A stretch of DNA of 64,000 bases from Pseudomonadota bacterium (GTDB lineage Bacteria; Pseudomonadota; Gammaproteobacteria; Burkholderiales; Burkholderiaceae_C), in NCBI GenBank assembly GCA_022566735.1, contig JADFIG010000001.1:248001-312000 (forward strand). The letters run 5' to 3'. Made by a program: the position numbers and the translations under genes. A model generated the notes under the pieces. That model did no database searches, was not told where the DNA came from, and saw nothing but the letters and a program-made list of their open reading frames with translations. Positions 47,375 through 56,241 of this stretch are shown piece by piece. Within the stretch, counting starts at the first letter, position 1, and each line of letters opens with the position of its first letter.

Positions 47375-48922
47375 ATGACATTCTTCACGGAAACTTCCAT
47401 CCGCACCCGCCTGAGCGCCCTGGCCGCGCTCGTCGTCCTGGCCCTGCTCATCGTCGGTGCCACCGGCGTGGGCAGCCTGTTGTCCCTCAGTCGCCAATTC
47501 TCAGATTTCCGCGCCGTGGAGTTCAGCCAGCAAGCCGAGTTGGTGCGCCTGCGCCAGCACCTCGGTGACATCCGCCGCTACGAAAAGGACGTGCTGCTCA
47601 ACATCGACGACCTCGACGGCTCCAAGGCCTACCAGGTCAAATGGAAGCGTGCCGTGTCCTCCGCCCGAGACTCCCTGCAGGCGCTGGGTCAGAAGGGTGC
47701 CGAGGCCCAGTCGACCGCCATCCTGGCCCTGATGCAGCAGTACGAAGGCGCCGCTGGCGAGGTGATCCAGCGCACCATCAATGGGCAGATCGTGACCTCC
47801 ACCGAGGCGAACCAGACCATCGCCCCGGCCAAGGAGTTCATGCGCAAGGCCGACCCGCTGGTCGAAGAACTGGCCACGCAACTCCAGGAAGCGGCCGAGA
47901 CCCGCGCGGTCGCGGTGGCGTCGCGCGCCGAAAACGAGCTGATCCTGATCGGCGTGATCGGCCTGCTCAGCCTCCTGATCTTCATCCCCGCGACCTGGCT
48001 GACCGTGCTGTCCATCAGCCGCCCGCTGGGCCGTGCGGTGGCGGTCGCCGACCAGGTGGCCGAGGGCAACCTGGCGCACACCATCAGCGTGAGCGGTGGC
48101 GGCGAGGTCGCGGCCCTGATGTCCTCGCTGGCGCGCATGCAGTCGAGCCTGCGCGAGGTGGTGTCCAGCGTGAAGCAGTCGGGTGATGCCATCCTCAGCG
48201 CCAGCTCCGAGGTGGCCAACGGCAGCGCCGACCTGTCGGCCCGCACCGAGCGCGCTGCCGCTGAACTGCAGCGAACGGCGTCCACCATGCACGAACTTGC
48301 CGACATCGTGGCCGAATCCCGTGCCGCGTCGCAGGAAGTCTCGCAACTGGGCGCGCGCTCCCTGGCCTCGACCCGCCGTGGCGGCGACATCGTCCAGGAG
48401 GTGGTGAGCAACATGGGGCAGATCGCCACCGACTCGCGCGAGATCTCGCAGATGATCGGCCTGATCGACTCGGTGGCCTTCCAGACCAACCTGCTGGCGC
48501 TCAATGCCGCGGTCGAGGCTGCGCGCGCCGGAGAACAGGGCCGCGGCTTTGCCGTTGTGGCCGCCGAGGTGCGTCAGCTGGCGCAGCGCTCGGCCGAGGC
48601 TGCCAAGCAGATCTCCCAGGTCATCCGCGCGTCCAGCGACCAGGTCAACCAGGGCAGCCAGCTGGTCAAGGCCGCACAGACGGAGATGTCCGAGGTGCTG
48701 GGCGTGGCCGACCGCGTCGCCGCGATGATGGACCACCTCAACGACCGCTCCGGCGAGCAGGCCCGCGACATCGCGGAGGTGGCGCGCGCCATCGGCGAGC
48801 TGGATGCCTGGACCCAGGAAAACGCGGCCCTGGTCGAAGAGTCGAGCGCGGCGGCCGAATCGCTGCGTCAGCAGGCGCTGAGCCTCAACCAGGTGATCGG
48901 ACGCTTCCGCCTGGCGGCCTGA
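47375..48922 (+). CDS. Methyl-accepting chemotaxis protein
   Basis: A 515-aa transmembrane chemoreceptor. A first membrane helix ([18 protein letters not shown]) is followed by a roughly 140-aa helical periplasmic sensor of the four-helix-bundle type (with [13 protein letters not shown]). A second helix ([20 protein letters not shown]), a HAMP domain ([20 protein letters not shown]) and the signalling domain follow, with the tip [20 protein letters not shown]. The ligand is unknown. A near-consensus sigma-28 promoter sets it within the flagellar regulon and decides the start. It is monocistronic by position. Confidence 0.94.
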   Translation: MTFFTETSIRTRLSALAALVVLALLIVGATGVGSLLSLSRQFSDFRAVEFSQQAELVRLRQHLGDIRRYEKDVLLNIDDLDGSKAYQVKWKRAVSSARDSLQALGQKGAEAQSTAILALMQQYEGAAGEVIQRTINGQIVTSTEANQTIAPAKEFMRKADPLVEELATQLQEAAETRAVAVASRAENELILIGVIGLLSLLIFIPATWLTVLSISRPLGRAVAVADQVAEGNLAHTISVSGGGEVAALMSSLARMQSSLREVVSSVKQSGDAILSASSEVANGSADLSARTERAAAELQRTASTMHELADIVAESRAASQEVSQLGARSLASTRRGGDIVQEVVSNMGQIATDSREISQMIGLIDSVAFQTNLLALNAAVEAARAGEQGRGFAVVAAEVRQLAQRSAEAAKQISQVIRASSDQVNQGSQLVKAAQTEMSEVLGVADRVAAMMDHLNDRSGEQARDIAEVARAIGELDAWTQENAALVEESSAAAESLRQQALSLNQVIGRFRLAA

Positions 48923-48932
48923 GGCGGGCCCG

Positions 48933-48954
48933 CGGGGGCCTCGGCATGCCCCCG
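48933..48954 (+). terminator. Hairpin after the chemoreceptor gene
   Basis: CGGGGGC and GCCCCCG form a 7-bp GC stem with an 8-nt loop, 10 bp after the stop codon. No T-run follows, so it is at best a weak terminator and could instead protect the mRNA 3' end. Confidence 0.4.
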
Positions 48955-48993
48955 TCGATGCTGGCGGTCAGGGACCGCAGCCGATCGGCGCAG

Positions 48994-49212
48994 TCAGTGA
49001 CAACTGCAAGGCAGCAGCCGGCCATCGACCGATTGCACGCACAGGCAGACCTTGCTGCCGGGCTGCAGCAGCGCCAGATTGACCCCGGGGGTGCTGCGCG
49101 TGATGGCCCACTCGCGGTGCTCGTCGTCCTGCAGCCAGGCCAGCCCCAGCGAGGGCAGGACTTCGATGACGGTGGCGTGGACGTCGGCAAGGCGAGGTGA
49201 TTCCTGAGGCAT
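48994..49212 (-). CDS. Small hypothetical protein, 72 aa
   Basis: Starts at ATG 49212 with a very good AGGAG site 6 nt upstream; longer in-frame versions lack one. The sequence alternates short strands (HATVIEVLPSLGLAWLQDD; VNLALLQPGSKVCLCVQ) and ends RLLPCSCH with two nearby cysteines. The strand pattern could be a small OB-like or SH3-like barrel, but I recognise no family. It lies alone between a chemoreceptor and a methyltransferase-like gene. Two near-identical direct repeats lie just before it. Confidence 0.7.
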   Translation of the reverse strand: MPQESPRLADVHATVIEVLPSLGLAWLQDDEHREWAITRSTPGVNLALLQPGSKVCLCVQSVDGRLLPCSCH

Positions 49213-49233
49213 GACCACTCCTGGGGATCGGTT

Positions 49234-49260
49234 CAGTACGGAAAACAGTACGGGAAAACG
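49234..49260 (-). repeat. Direct repeat upstream of the 72-aa gene
   Basis: On the minus strand GTTTTCCCGTACTG is followed immediately by TTTTCCGTACTG, two tandem copies of a 12-13 bp unit, ending about 21 bp before the start codon. It could be a paired operator or simple sequence duplication. Confidence 0.45.
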
Positions 49261-49298
49261 ATTGTCATGCACCTGACGCATTAACGCAATGTGTCAGG

Positions 49299-50066
49299 TC
49301 AGAGTCCCTGGGGCAGTTGGGGCAGGCGCCGGAGGGCGCGCTCCAGGCGCGTCGAACTGGCCGACAGCGTGGCCTGGTGCACGGCCTCCAGGGCCTGCCA
49401 GCGCGCCTCGAACGCCGCATGCAAGGCCTGCCAGCCCGTCAGGGCGCCGGCCAGCAGCACCTCGTTGCCGCCCTCGTCGGACTCGACCGCCAGCACCGCG
49501 CCGTCAAACGCCCGGCGCAGCCTCTGCTGGATCTCGCGGCTGCGCGCCGTGTCCGCCTGCACATTGGCCACCAGCACCCCGTCGTCGGCCAGCGCCCGTC
49601 GGGCATCTTCGTAAAAACGGCGGCTGCTCAGTGCGGGCGGCAGGCCGCTGCCGTCGAAGCCGTCCACCAGGATGACGTCGAAGCGCTGCGTCGTGTGGCG
49701 CAGGAAGCGGGCACCGTCGTCGCACAGCGTGCTCAGGCGGTCGCTGTCGGGGGGGATGAGGAAGGCGTTGCGCAGGTCGATCACGGCCTGGCTGATCTCC
49801 ACCACCGTGAACGTGGTCTCGGGCAGGTGGCGGTGCAGGTACTTGAGCATGGAGCCGCCGCCCAGGCCGATCATCAGCACCGAGCGCGGCGCCGGCTGGG
49901 CCAGCAGGAAGCCCATCATGGCGCGGGTGTAGTCCAGCACCAGCTCGTCGGGGGCAGCCAGGCGCATGCTGCTCTGGATGAGCGAGGAGGTGAAACTCAG
50001 CGACAGCGTCTGGCTGTTGCTGTGCAGGCGGGGCGGGTCGGTGGGCATGCCGCAACGATACGCCAT
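49299..50066 (-). CDS. Spermidine-synthase-fold protein (SpeE-like)
   Basis: A 255-aa Rossmann protein with the spermidine synthase core: MIGLGGGSMLKYLHRHLPET (cofactor motif I), VVEISQAVIDLRNAFLIP, and DVILVDGFDGSGLPPALSS where the catalytic aspartate of the family sits. The N-terminal beta-domain is reduced. This pattern is common in predicted spermidine synthase-like proteins that may not make polyamines. An in-frame ATG at 50048 is an alternative start. It has no adjacent speD or other polyamine gene. Confidence 0.85.
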   Translation of the reverse strand: MAYRCGMPTDPPRLHSNSQTLSLSFTSSLIQSSMRLAAPDELVLDYTRAMMGFLLAQPAPRSVLMIGLGGGSMLKYLHRHLPETTFTVVEISQAVIDLRNAFLIPPDSDRLSTLCDDGARFLRHTTQRFDVILVDGFDGSGLPPALSSRRFYEDARRALADDGVLVANVQADTARSREIQQRLRRAFDGAVLAVESDEGGNEVLLAGALTGWQALHAAFEARWQALEAVHQATLSASSTRLERALRRLPQLPQGL

Positions 50067-50122
50067 GCAACGATTGCCATGACTTGGCGGCCCGGGCCGA
50101 GGTGGGCGGTCGCTGGCGCGGG

Positions 50123-50767
50123 TCAGTTCCCTGCGGGCGTGCGCGGGGGCGTGAAGGCCTCTCGGGCCCGCGCGACCTGGGGCCGCACCACGCAGTCGGC
50201 GCTGTGGTCGTTGACCAGGCCCATGGCCTGCATGAAGGCGTAGACGGTGGTCGGCCCCACGAACTTCCAGCCCTGCTTCTTCAGGGCCTTGGAGAGCGCC
50301 TGCGACGCGGCCGAGGTGGACACCGTCTGGGGCGTCGCCAGGGTGGCGGCGTCGGGCTCGTGGCGCCAGAAGAAGGCGGCCAGCGAACCTTCCTGCGCGA
50401 TCAGCTCCCGGGCGCGCTGCGCGTTGTGGATGGCGGCCTCGATCTTGCCGCGGTGGCGCACGATGCCCTCGTCTTGCAGCAGGCGCTCGACGTCGTCGGC
50501 CGTGAAGGCGGCCACGCGGTCGATGTCGAAGCCGTGGAAAGCCGCGCGGAAGTTCTCCCGCTTGGACAGGATGGTGCGCCAGCTCAGCCCCGACTGGAAG
50601 CCCTCCAGGCAGAGCTTCTCGAACAGGCGGCGGTCGTCGGCCACGGGGAAGCCCCATTCGGTGTCGTGGTAGGGCAGGAACTCCGGCGCGCCGCCACACC
50701 AGCGGCAGCGGGCCTGGCCGTCGGGGCCGATGAAAGGAGGGTTGGGGCGGGAATCGGGGGTGGACAC
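50123..50767 (-). CDS. tag: DNA-3-methyladenine glycosylase I
   Basis: Tag removes 3-methyladenine from alkylated DNA. The 214-aa protein has the conserved ARCRWCGG and YHDTEWGFPV at the start, SGLSWRTILSKRENFR around the catalytic region, and the zinc ligands in VNDHSADCVVR near the end. The N-terminal cysteine and histidine complete the site. The start is GTG 50767 with AGGAG 7 nt upstream. Confidence 0.95.
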   Translation of the reverse strand: MSTPDSRPNPPFIGPDGQARCRWCGGAPEFLPYHDTEWGFPVADDRRLFEKLCLEGFQSGLSWRTILSKRENFRAAFHGFDIDRVAAFTADDVERLLQDEGIVRHRGKIEAAIHNAQRARELIAQEGSLAAFFWRHEPDAATLATPQTVSTSAASQALSKALKKQGWKFVGPTTVYAFMQAMGLVNDHSADCVVRPQVARAREAFTPPRTPAGN

Positions 50768-50919
50768 GCGCGGCTCCTGGCGTCAGCGGGGCCTTGCAGG
50801 CTAGCAGATGCGCGTGGCCTGTCGCGGCACGCCCGGGCGCCAGCGGGTAGACTTCCGGCTCTTTCCCGGGACCTCCCCGGCACCCTCCACACCTTGAACG
50901 CTCTCCGAAAGGACCCGCC

Positions 50920-51273
50920 ATGCCCGTCGTCACCACCACCTCCGGTCTGCAATACGAAGACACCGTCGAGGGCTCTGGCGAGGTCGCCAAGGCCGGCGCC
51001 TACGTCACCGTGCACTACACCGGCTGGCTGTATGAAAACGGCGTCAAGGGCGCCAAGTTCGACTCCAGCAAGGACCGCCGCGACCCCTTCGAATTCCCCC
51101 TGGGCGCCGGCCACGTCATCCGCGGCTGGGACGAAGGCGTGCAGGGCATGAAGGTGGGCGGCACCCGCATCCTGGTGATCCCGTCCGAGCTGGGCTATGG
51201 TGCCCGCGGCGCTGGCGGCGTGATCCCCCCCAACGCCACGCTGATGTTCGAAGTCGAACTGCTGGGCGTCTGA
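50920..51273 (+). CDS. FKBP-type peptidyl-prolyl cis-trans isomerase
   Basis: A 117-aa single FKBP domain without signal peptide, so cytoplasmic. Family residues are VTVHYTGWLYENG, KFDSSKDR, FEFPLGAGHVIRGWDEGVQG and IPPNATLMFEVELL. The active-site aromatics (Y, F, W) are present. AAAGGA precedes the ATG. A DUF1841 gene follows after 1 nt. Confidence 0.95.
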   Translation: MPVVTTTSGLQYEDTVEGSGEVAKAGAYVTVHYTGWLYENGVKGAKFDSSKDRRDPFEFPLGAGHVIRGWDEGVQGMKVGGTRILVIPSELGYGARGAGGVIPPNATLMFEVELLGV

Positions 51274-51274
51274 G

Positions 51275-51706
51275 TTGTTCGCGCCCTCGCAAGAGCAGGT
51301 CCGGCGCTTCTTCTGCGAAGCCTGGGCCAAGCACCGCGCCGGCCAGCCGCTGACCCCGCTGGAGGCGCAGGCGGCCGACTGGATCGCCGAGCACCCCGAG
51401 TACCACGCCGACCTGGCCGATGTGGACGCGGCGCTGGCGGCCACCTACACCGTGGAGGAGGGCCGCACCAACCCCTTCCTGCACCTGTCCATGCACCTGT
51501 CCATCACGGAGCAGGTGAGCATCGACCAGCCGCGTGGCATCCGCGCGGCCGTCGAGGCCCTGGCGCACCGCCGCGCTTCGTTGCACGCGGCGCACCACGA
51601 GGTCATGGAGGCCCTGGGCGAGATGGTCTGGGCCTCGCAGCGCTCCGGCCAGCCCTTCGATGGCGAGGCCTACATCGAGCGCATCCGCATGCGCGCGGGG
51701 CACTGA
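51275..51706 (+). CDS. DUF1841 family protein (TTG start)
   Basis: A 143-aa soluble helical protein of the DUF1841 family, conserved in Betaproteobacteria. The family begins MFxPSRxQVRRFF, and here the DNA reads TTG TTC GCG CCC with the peptide FAPSQEQVRRFFCEAW. The start is therefore almost certainly the TTG 1 nt after the FKBP stop. Conserved HLSMHLSITEQVSIDQPRGI lies in the middle. Function unknown; coupled translation with the isomerase is likely. Confidence 0.88.
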   Translation: MFAPSQEQVRRFFCEAWAKHRAGQPLTPLEAQAADWIAEHPEYHADLADVDAALAATYTVEEGRTNPFLHLSMHLSITEQVSIDQPRGIRAAVEALAHRRASLHAAHHEVMEALGEMVWASQRSGQPFDGEAYIERIRMRAGH

Positions 51707-51834
51707 CCGGCGCGGCTCAGGCACCCCGCACCCTGCCTGCAGCCCCTCCACCCCGGGGGATGCCGCTGCGCCAATCGGCCCATGGATGGCCATAGACTGT
51801 GCGCTTCGCCGCATTCTGTCTGTGGGTTAAGCCA

Positions 51835-54564
51835 ATGCCGATCCTCGCCATGTCTTCCGGGACCGTCACCGCTGTCTGGGGCCAGGCCTTCCTGCGCCTG
51901 CCCGACGGGCAATTGCGCCCCGTGAAAGTGGGCGACAAGGTCGCTGGCGGCGCCCAGATCGTCACGGCGGACGACGGCCTGGTGCAGATCGCGCCGGCGG
52001 TGCGCCCCGAGGCCGTGGCGGCCCAGCCCAACGAGGCCACCGGGCCTGCAGAGGCCGTCGCGGCCAACCTGGACAACCTGGACAATTTGGAGGCGCCGGC
52101 CGCGGGCCTGCTGGCTGGCCTGGGCGGCGCCCTGTCGCCGGGGCTGCGGGTGGACCGCGTGGCCGAGTCGGTCACGCCCCAGGCCTTCGTGTTCGGCACC
52201 GACCGCGGGCTGGCGCCGGTGACGGCGCTGCAGCCCAGCGCCGTGGCGCAGGCCCCCACCCCCACGCCCACCCCGCCCGTGGCCGAAGACCCGCCGTCCC
52301 TGAGCGTGGCCGCCGGCCCGACCGTGGTGGAAGGCAGCCCCGCCGTGTTCACCCTGAGCCTGAGCCACGCATCGGGCACCCCGGTGAGCGTGGCGCTCAG
52401 GCTGCTCGACGGCCTGGTCGACCCGGTCACGGGCCGCAACGAGCGCATCACCCCCGGCGTGGACAGCACGCCGCTGGAAGTGCTCAACCCGCTGACCGGC
52501 CAGTGGGAGCCCCTGAGCGGCTCGCTGGTGTTCGCGCCGGGCACCACGTCCCTGCAGGTGCGCGTGCCCACGGTCAATGACCGCCTGGTCGAGGGCGATG
52601 AGACCGTCGCGCTGCAGGCCCGGGTGGACGGTGGCAGCGTCTCGGGCGGCACGGGCCCCTTCTTGGCCGAGGTGCTGGTGCGTGACAACGACGCTGAAAC
52701 CACGTTTTTCGAGGCCACGCTGGCGGGACGCACCACGCCCATGCCCACGGCCGTCTCCGGCTCGCTGAACTTCACCGACGCCGAGGGCCGTCCCGTGCCG
52801 GCCCAGCTCACCGCGCCCACCGAAGCCTTGACCAGCGTCGCCGGCCAGCCCGTGGTGTGGTCCAGCGACGGACAGGGCGGGCTGCTGGGCCGTGGGGGCA
52901 GCGCCCCGGACGCGCCCCTGGTGGCCAGCGTGCGCCTGCTGCCCGATGGGGGCTACAGCGTCGCGCTGCACAATGCGCTCAAGCACGCCGATGGCAGCCA
53001 GGTGCTCGACCTGCATTTCGGCGTGCAGCCGCAAGAGGCGGCAGCCGGTGCCCGTGGCGGCCTCGGCACGGGCACCCTGACCGTGCACGTGGCCGATGAC
53101 CAGCCGCACCTGCCGGCCGTCGCCGATGTCCACATGACCACGCTGGGCACCAACCTGCTGGTCGTGCTGGACACCTCCAACAGCATGAACGCCACCAGCG
53201 GCTTGCCGGGCCTGACCCGCCTGCAGGCGGCCGTGCAGGCCATCCAGCAGCTCATCGACCGCCACGACCAGTCCGGCGAGGTGGCCGTGCGCCTGGTGAC
53301 CTTCTCGGACACCGGCCTGGCCCACGGCGACCACTGGCTGAGCGCGGCCGAGGCCAAGGCCCTGCTGGGCACGCTGAGCGTCAGCGGTTCGGGCTACACC
53401 AACTACGACGACGCCCTGAGCGTCGCCCGCGCGGCCTTCGGCACCGAAGCCGGCCGCCTGGCTGATGCGCAGAACGTCTCCTGCTTCCTGTCCGATGGCA
53501 ACCCCACGCTGTCGTCCGACTTCCCCACGCCGGGCCTGGTCACCTTCACCGACGCCAGCGGCCAGACCGTCCAGGCGATCCAGAACGGCACGACCCAGCC
53601 CCTGCTGGGCGATGGCCTGAGCGCCAGCGAGACCGCCAGCTGGACGGCTTTCCTGGCCGCCCACCAGATCCAGAGCCACGCCATCGGCATCGGCACCGAG
53701 GTCAGCGCCACCCACCTGGACCCGATCGCCCATGACGGCCTGACCCGGTCCGACACGGCCAGCGCGGTGTTCAGCGCCCTGGACGGCCTGCCCGGTGCCT
53801 TGCTGCTCGGTGCGGCCAGCGAGGTGGTGTCCGGCCGCCTGCTGACGACCCTGGCCAGCGCCGGTGGGCAGGTCGGGGCGGATGGCCTGGGGCAGGTCAC
53901 CCGCATCACCATCGACGGTGTCACCCACGACCACTTCGACACCGCCTCGCCGGTGCAGACCTTCACGACGGCCGCCGGCGGCGTGTTCAGCATCGACGTG
54001 CTGACCTCGGCCTACAGCTACCGCGCGCCCTCGGGCCAGGCTGGCACCCTGCAGGACGAGGTCGGCTTCACGCTGGTGGACCGCGACGGCGACCCGGCCT
54101 CGGCCGCACTGCGCTTCAGCCTCGCGCCCATCCAGGTGCAGGTGGGCACCTCGGGCGACGATCTCCTGCACGGCGGTGCCGGCGTGGACGTGTTCGCCTG
54201 GCATCTCCGCGACGCGGGCACAGCCGGCGCGCCTGCCGTGGACCACGTCACCGGCTTCGGCGTGGCTGCGCCCAGCCAGGGTGGCGACGCGCTGGACCTG
54301 CGCGACCTGCTGCAAGGCGAGCACGGCAGCGCGGGCAGCTTCAACCTGGACCACTGCCTGCACATCGGCAGCGAGTCCGGCAGCACGGTCATCCGGGTGA
54401 GCACCGCGGGCGATTTCTCCGCCAGCGACGCCCGTGCAGGCACCGAGACGCAGCGCATCGTGCTCGATGGCATGGACCTGCTGGCCAGCGTGGGTGCGGG
54501 CCTGTCGGAGCAGCAGTTCATCGCCCGGCTGGTCGAGCAGGGCAAGCTGCTGGTGGACGCCTGA
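51835..54564 (+). CDS. LapA-like retention-module adhesin with VWA domain and type I secretion tail
   Basis: A 909-aa surface protein. Residues 1-55 match the LapA-type retention module (SSGTVTAVWGQAFLRLPDGQ; DKVAGGAQIVTADDGLVQI) that anchors the adhesin in the outer-membrane exporter. P-A-A-G at residues 88-91 fits the di-alanine site cut by LapG proteases. After a TP-rich linker come Calx-beta-like strands, then a von Willebrand A domain with MIDAS motif DTSNS in VVLDTSNSMNA. The C-terminal region has GTSGDDLLHGGAG-type RTX remnant and the DALDLRDLL-type secretion signal. It is short for its class. No lapB/C/D/G genes are in the window. Start ATG 51835 has no clear ribosome-binding site. 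Confidence 0.85.
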   Translation: MPILAMSSGTVTAVWGQAFLRLPDGQLRPVKVGDKVAGGAQIVTADDGLVQIAPAVRPEAVAAQPNEATGPAEAVAANLDNLDNLEAPAAGLLAGLGGALSPGLRVDRVAESVTPQAFVFGTDRGLAPVTALQPSAVAQAPTPTPTPPVAEDPPSLSVAAGPTVVEGSPAVFTLSLSHASGTPVSVALRLLDGLVDPVTGRNERITPGVDSTPLEVLNPLTGQWEPLSGSLVFAPGTTSLQVRVPTVNDRLVEGDETVALQARVDGGSVSGGTGPFLAEVLVRDNDAETTFFEATLAGRTTPMPTAVSGSLNFTDAEGRPVPAQLTAPTEALTSVAGQPVVWSSDGQGGLLGRGGSAPDAPLVASVRLLPDGGYSVALHNALKHADGSQVLDLHFGVQPQEAAAGARGGLGTGTLTVHVADDQPHLPAVADVHMTTLGTNLLVVLDTSNSMNATSGLPGLTRLQAAVQAIQQLIDRHDQSGEVAVRLVTFSDTGLAHGDHWLSAAEAKALLGTLSVSGSGYTNYDDALSVARAAFGTEAGRLADAQNVSCFLSDGNPTLSSDFPTPGLVTFTDASGQTVQAIQNGTTQPLLGDGLSASETASWTAFLAAHQIQSHAIGIGTEVSATHLDPIAHDGLTRSDTASAVFSALDGLPGALLLGAASEVVSGRLLTTLASAGGQVGADGLGQVTRITIDGVTHDHFDTASPVQTFTTAAGGVFSIDVLTSAYSYRAPSGQAGTLQDEVGFTLVDRDGDPASAALRFSLAPIQVQVGTSGDDLLHGGAGVDVFAWHLRDAGTAGAPAVDHVTGFGVAAPSQGGDALDLRDLLQGEHGSAGSFNLDHCLHIGSESGSTVIRVSTAGDFSASDARAGTETQRIVLDGMDLLASVGAGLSEQQFIARLVEQGKLLVDA

Positions 54565-54602
54565 GGCCCAGCCCGGACCTCGGCCCGGGCGTCAGCCCCT
54601 GT

Positions 54603-55271
54603 TCAGCGGAAGCGCGGCTGCGGCACCGTCTTCAGGTCGCCGGGCAGGCTGGCCACGTAGCCGGACAGCAGCTTGAGTTCGGCGTGGGTGAACATCCTGG
54701 CCTGGTTGGCCATGATGGCGTTGCCGCGGCCGATCTGCGCGTTGCGCTCGGTCTGGTAGGACTTGAGCGCCACGTACAGGTAGTCGGCGTGCTGGCCGGC
54801 CAGCTTGGGGTAGCTGGCGTCGATGGGCTTGTTCATGCCTTCGCCGTGGCAGGCCGCGCAGTTGCCCTTGGTCAGCAGGGCCTGCACCTCGGGCGAGGGG
54901 GGCGCCACCGTGGCGGGGGCCGCCGGCGCGAGCTCACGGCCGTTGGCTTCGTAGAAGGCGGCGATGTCGGTGATGTCCTGGTCGCTCAGGTTCGCGGCGA
55001 TGCCCTTCATGGTCGGGTGCTTGCGCTCGCCCTTGCGGTAGGCCGTCAGGGCCGCGGCGATGTACTTCGCGTTCTGGCCCGAAATCTTGGGCACCTTGTG
55101 CACCTCGGGGAAGCTGGCCTGGTAGCCGGTGATGCCGTGGCAGCCGATGCACATGGCGACTTTCTGGCGGGCGGCCGCGGGGGCGGTGTCCTGGGCCTGG
55201 GCGGTCTGGCTCAGGCAGGCGGCCAGCGCGAGGGCGGCCAGGGCGGAGAGACGCATCGAGGGTGTTTTCAT
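54603..55271 (-). CDS. Diheme cytochrome c (c4/c553-like), periplasmic
   Basis: A 222-aa protein with a cleavable signal peptide (LSALAALALAACLSQTAQAQ) and two c-type heme sites, CIGCH and CAACH, each in its own half. This matches the tandem-domain cytochrome c4 family. Axial methionines are probably in HPTMKGIAANLSD and NAIMANQARMF. It would carry electrons in the periplasm toward a terminal oxidase. It stands alone on its strand, divergent from the moxR-type ATPase. Confidence 0.92.
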   Translation of the reverse strand: MKTPSMRLSALAALALAACLSQTAQAQDTAPAAARQKVAMCIGCHGITGYQASFPEVHKVPKISGQNAKYIAAALTAYRKGERKHPTMKGIAANLSDQDITDIAAFYEANGRELAPAAPATVAPPSPEVQALLTKGNCAACHGEGMNKPIDASYPKLAGQHADYLYVALKSYQTERNAQIGRGNAIMANQARMFTHAELKLLSGYVASLPGDLKTVPQPRFR

Positions 55272-55375
55272 GGGCTTTCAGGTGGGACGGTCCAGCAGCG
55301 AAACACACAGGGTCCAGGGCATTATTGGGGCTCGCCCTATACTCGTACACAGTAACAACCCGGTTGAGCCTGCGC

Positions 55376-56218
55376 ATGAAATTCCAAGGTACCGACGAAT
55401 ACGTTGCCACCGATGACCTCAAACTCGCGGTCAACGCCGCGCTGAAGCTGCAGCGCCCGTTGCTGGTCAAGGGCGAACCGGGCACCGGCAAGACCATGCT
55501 GGCCGAGCAGGTCTCCGCGGCGCTGGGCATGCCGCTGTTGCAGTGGCACATCAAGTCGACCACCAAGGCCCAGCAGGGCCTGTACGAATACGATGCCGTC
55601 AGCCGCCTGCGCGACAGCCAGTTGGGCGACGAGAAGGTGCGCGACATCCACAACTACATCGTCAAGGGTGTGCTGTGGCAGGCCTTCGATGCCGACCAGC
55701 CGGTGGCCCTGCTGATCGACGAGATCGACAAGGCCGACATCGAGTTCCCCAACGACCTGCTGCGCGAACTCGACCGCATGGAGTTCTACGTCTACGAGAC
55801 GCGCCAGCTCGTCAAGGCGCGCCACCGTCCGCTGGTGATCATCACCTCGAACAACGAGAAGGACCTGCCCGACGCCTTCCTGCGCCGCTGCTTCTTCCAC
55901 TACATCCGCTTCCCGGACGCGACCACGATGAAGCAGATCGTGGACGTGCACTTCCCGCAGATCAAGCAGGAACTGCTGGCCGCGGCCATGCGCCACTTCT
56001 ACGAGGTGCGCAACCTGCCCGGCCTCAAGAAGAAGCCCAGCACCTCGGAGCTGATCGACTGGCTCAAGCTGCTGGTGGCCGAGGACATCCCGGTGGAAGC
56101 CCTGCAGAGCAAGGACGACAAGGTCAGCGTGCCGCCGCTGGTGGGCGCGCTGCTGAAGAACGAGCAGGACCTCAGCCTGTTCGAGAAGCTCGTCTACATG
56201 GCCCGCCACAACCGCTGA
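55376..56218 (+). CDS. MoxR-type AAA+ ATPase
   Basis: A 280-aa AAA+ chaperone-like ATPase. Walker A is KGEPGTGKTMLAEQ, Walker B is VALLIDEIDKAD, sensor 1 is ITSNNEKDLPDAF and the arginine finger lies in FLRRCFFHYIRFP. MoxR proteins work with VWA-domain partners in maturation of metalloenzymes or complexes. The matching CoxE-type VWA gene is at 57510, but an inverted diguanylate cyclase gene lies between them. A TATACT at 55338-55343 is a possible -10. Confidence 0.93.
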   Translation: MKFQGTDEYVATDDLKLAVNAALKLQRPLLVKGEPGTGKTMLAEQVSAALGMPLLQWHIKSTTKAQQGLYEYDAVSRLRDSQLGDEKVRDIHNYIVKGVLWQAFDADQPVALLIDEIDKADIEFPNDLLRELDRMEFYVYETRQLVKARHRPLVIITSNNEKDLPDAFLRRCFFHYIRFPDATTMKQIVDVHFPQIKQELLAAAMRHFYEVRNLPGLKKKPSTSELIDWLKLLVAEDIPVEALQSKDDKVSVPPLVGALLKNEQDLSLFEKLVYMARHNR

Positions 56219-56241
56219 AGCCTGGCGGTGGCCTGACCGGT

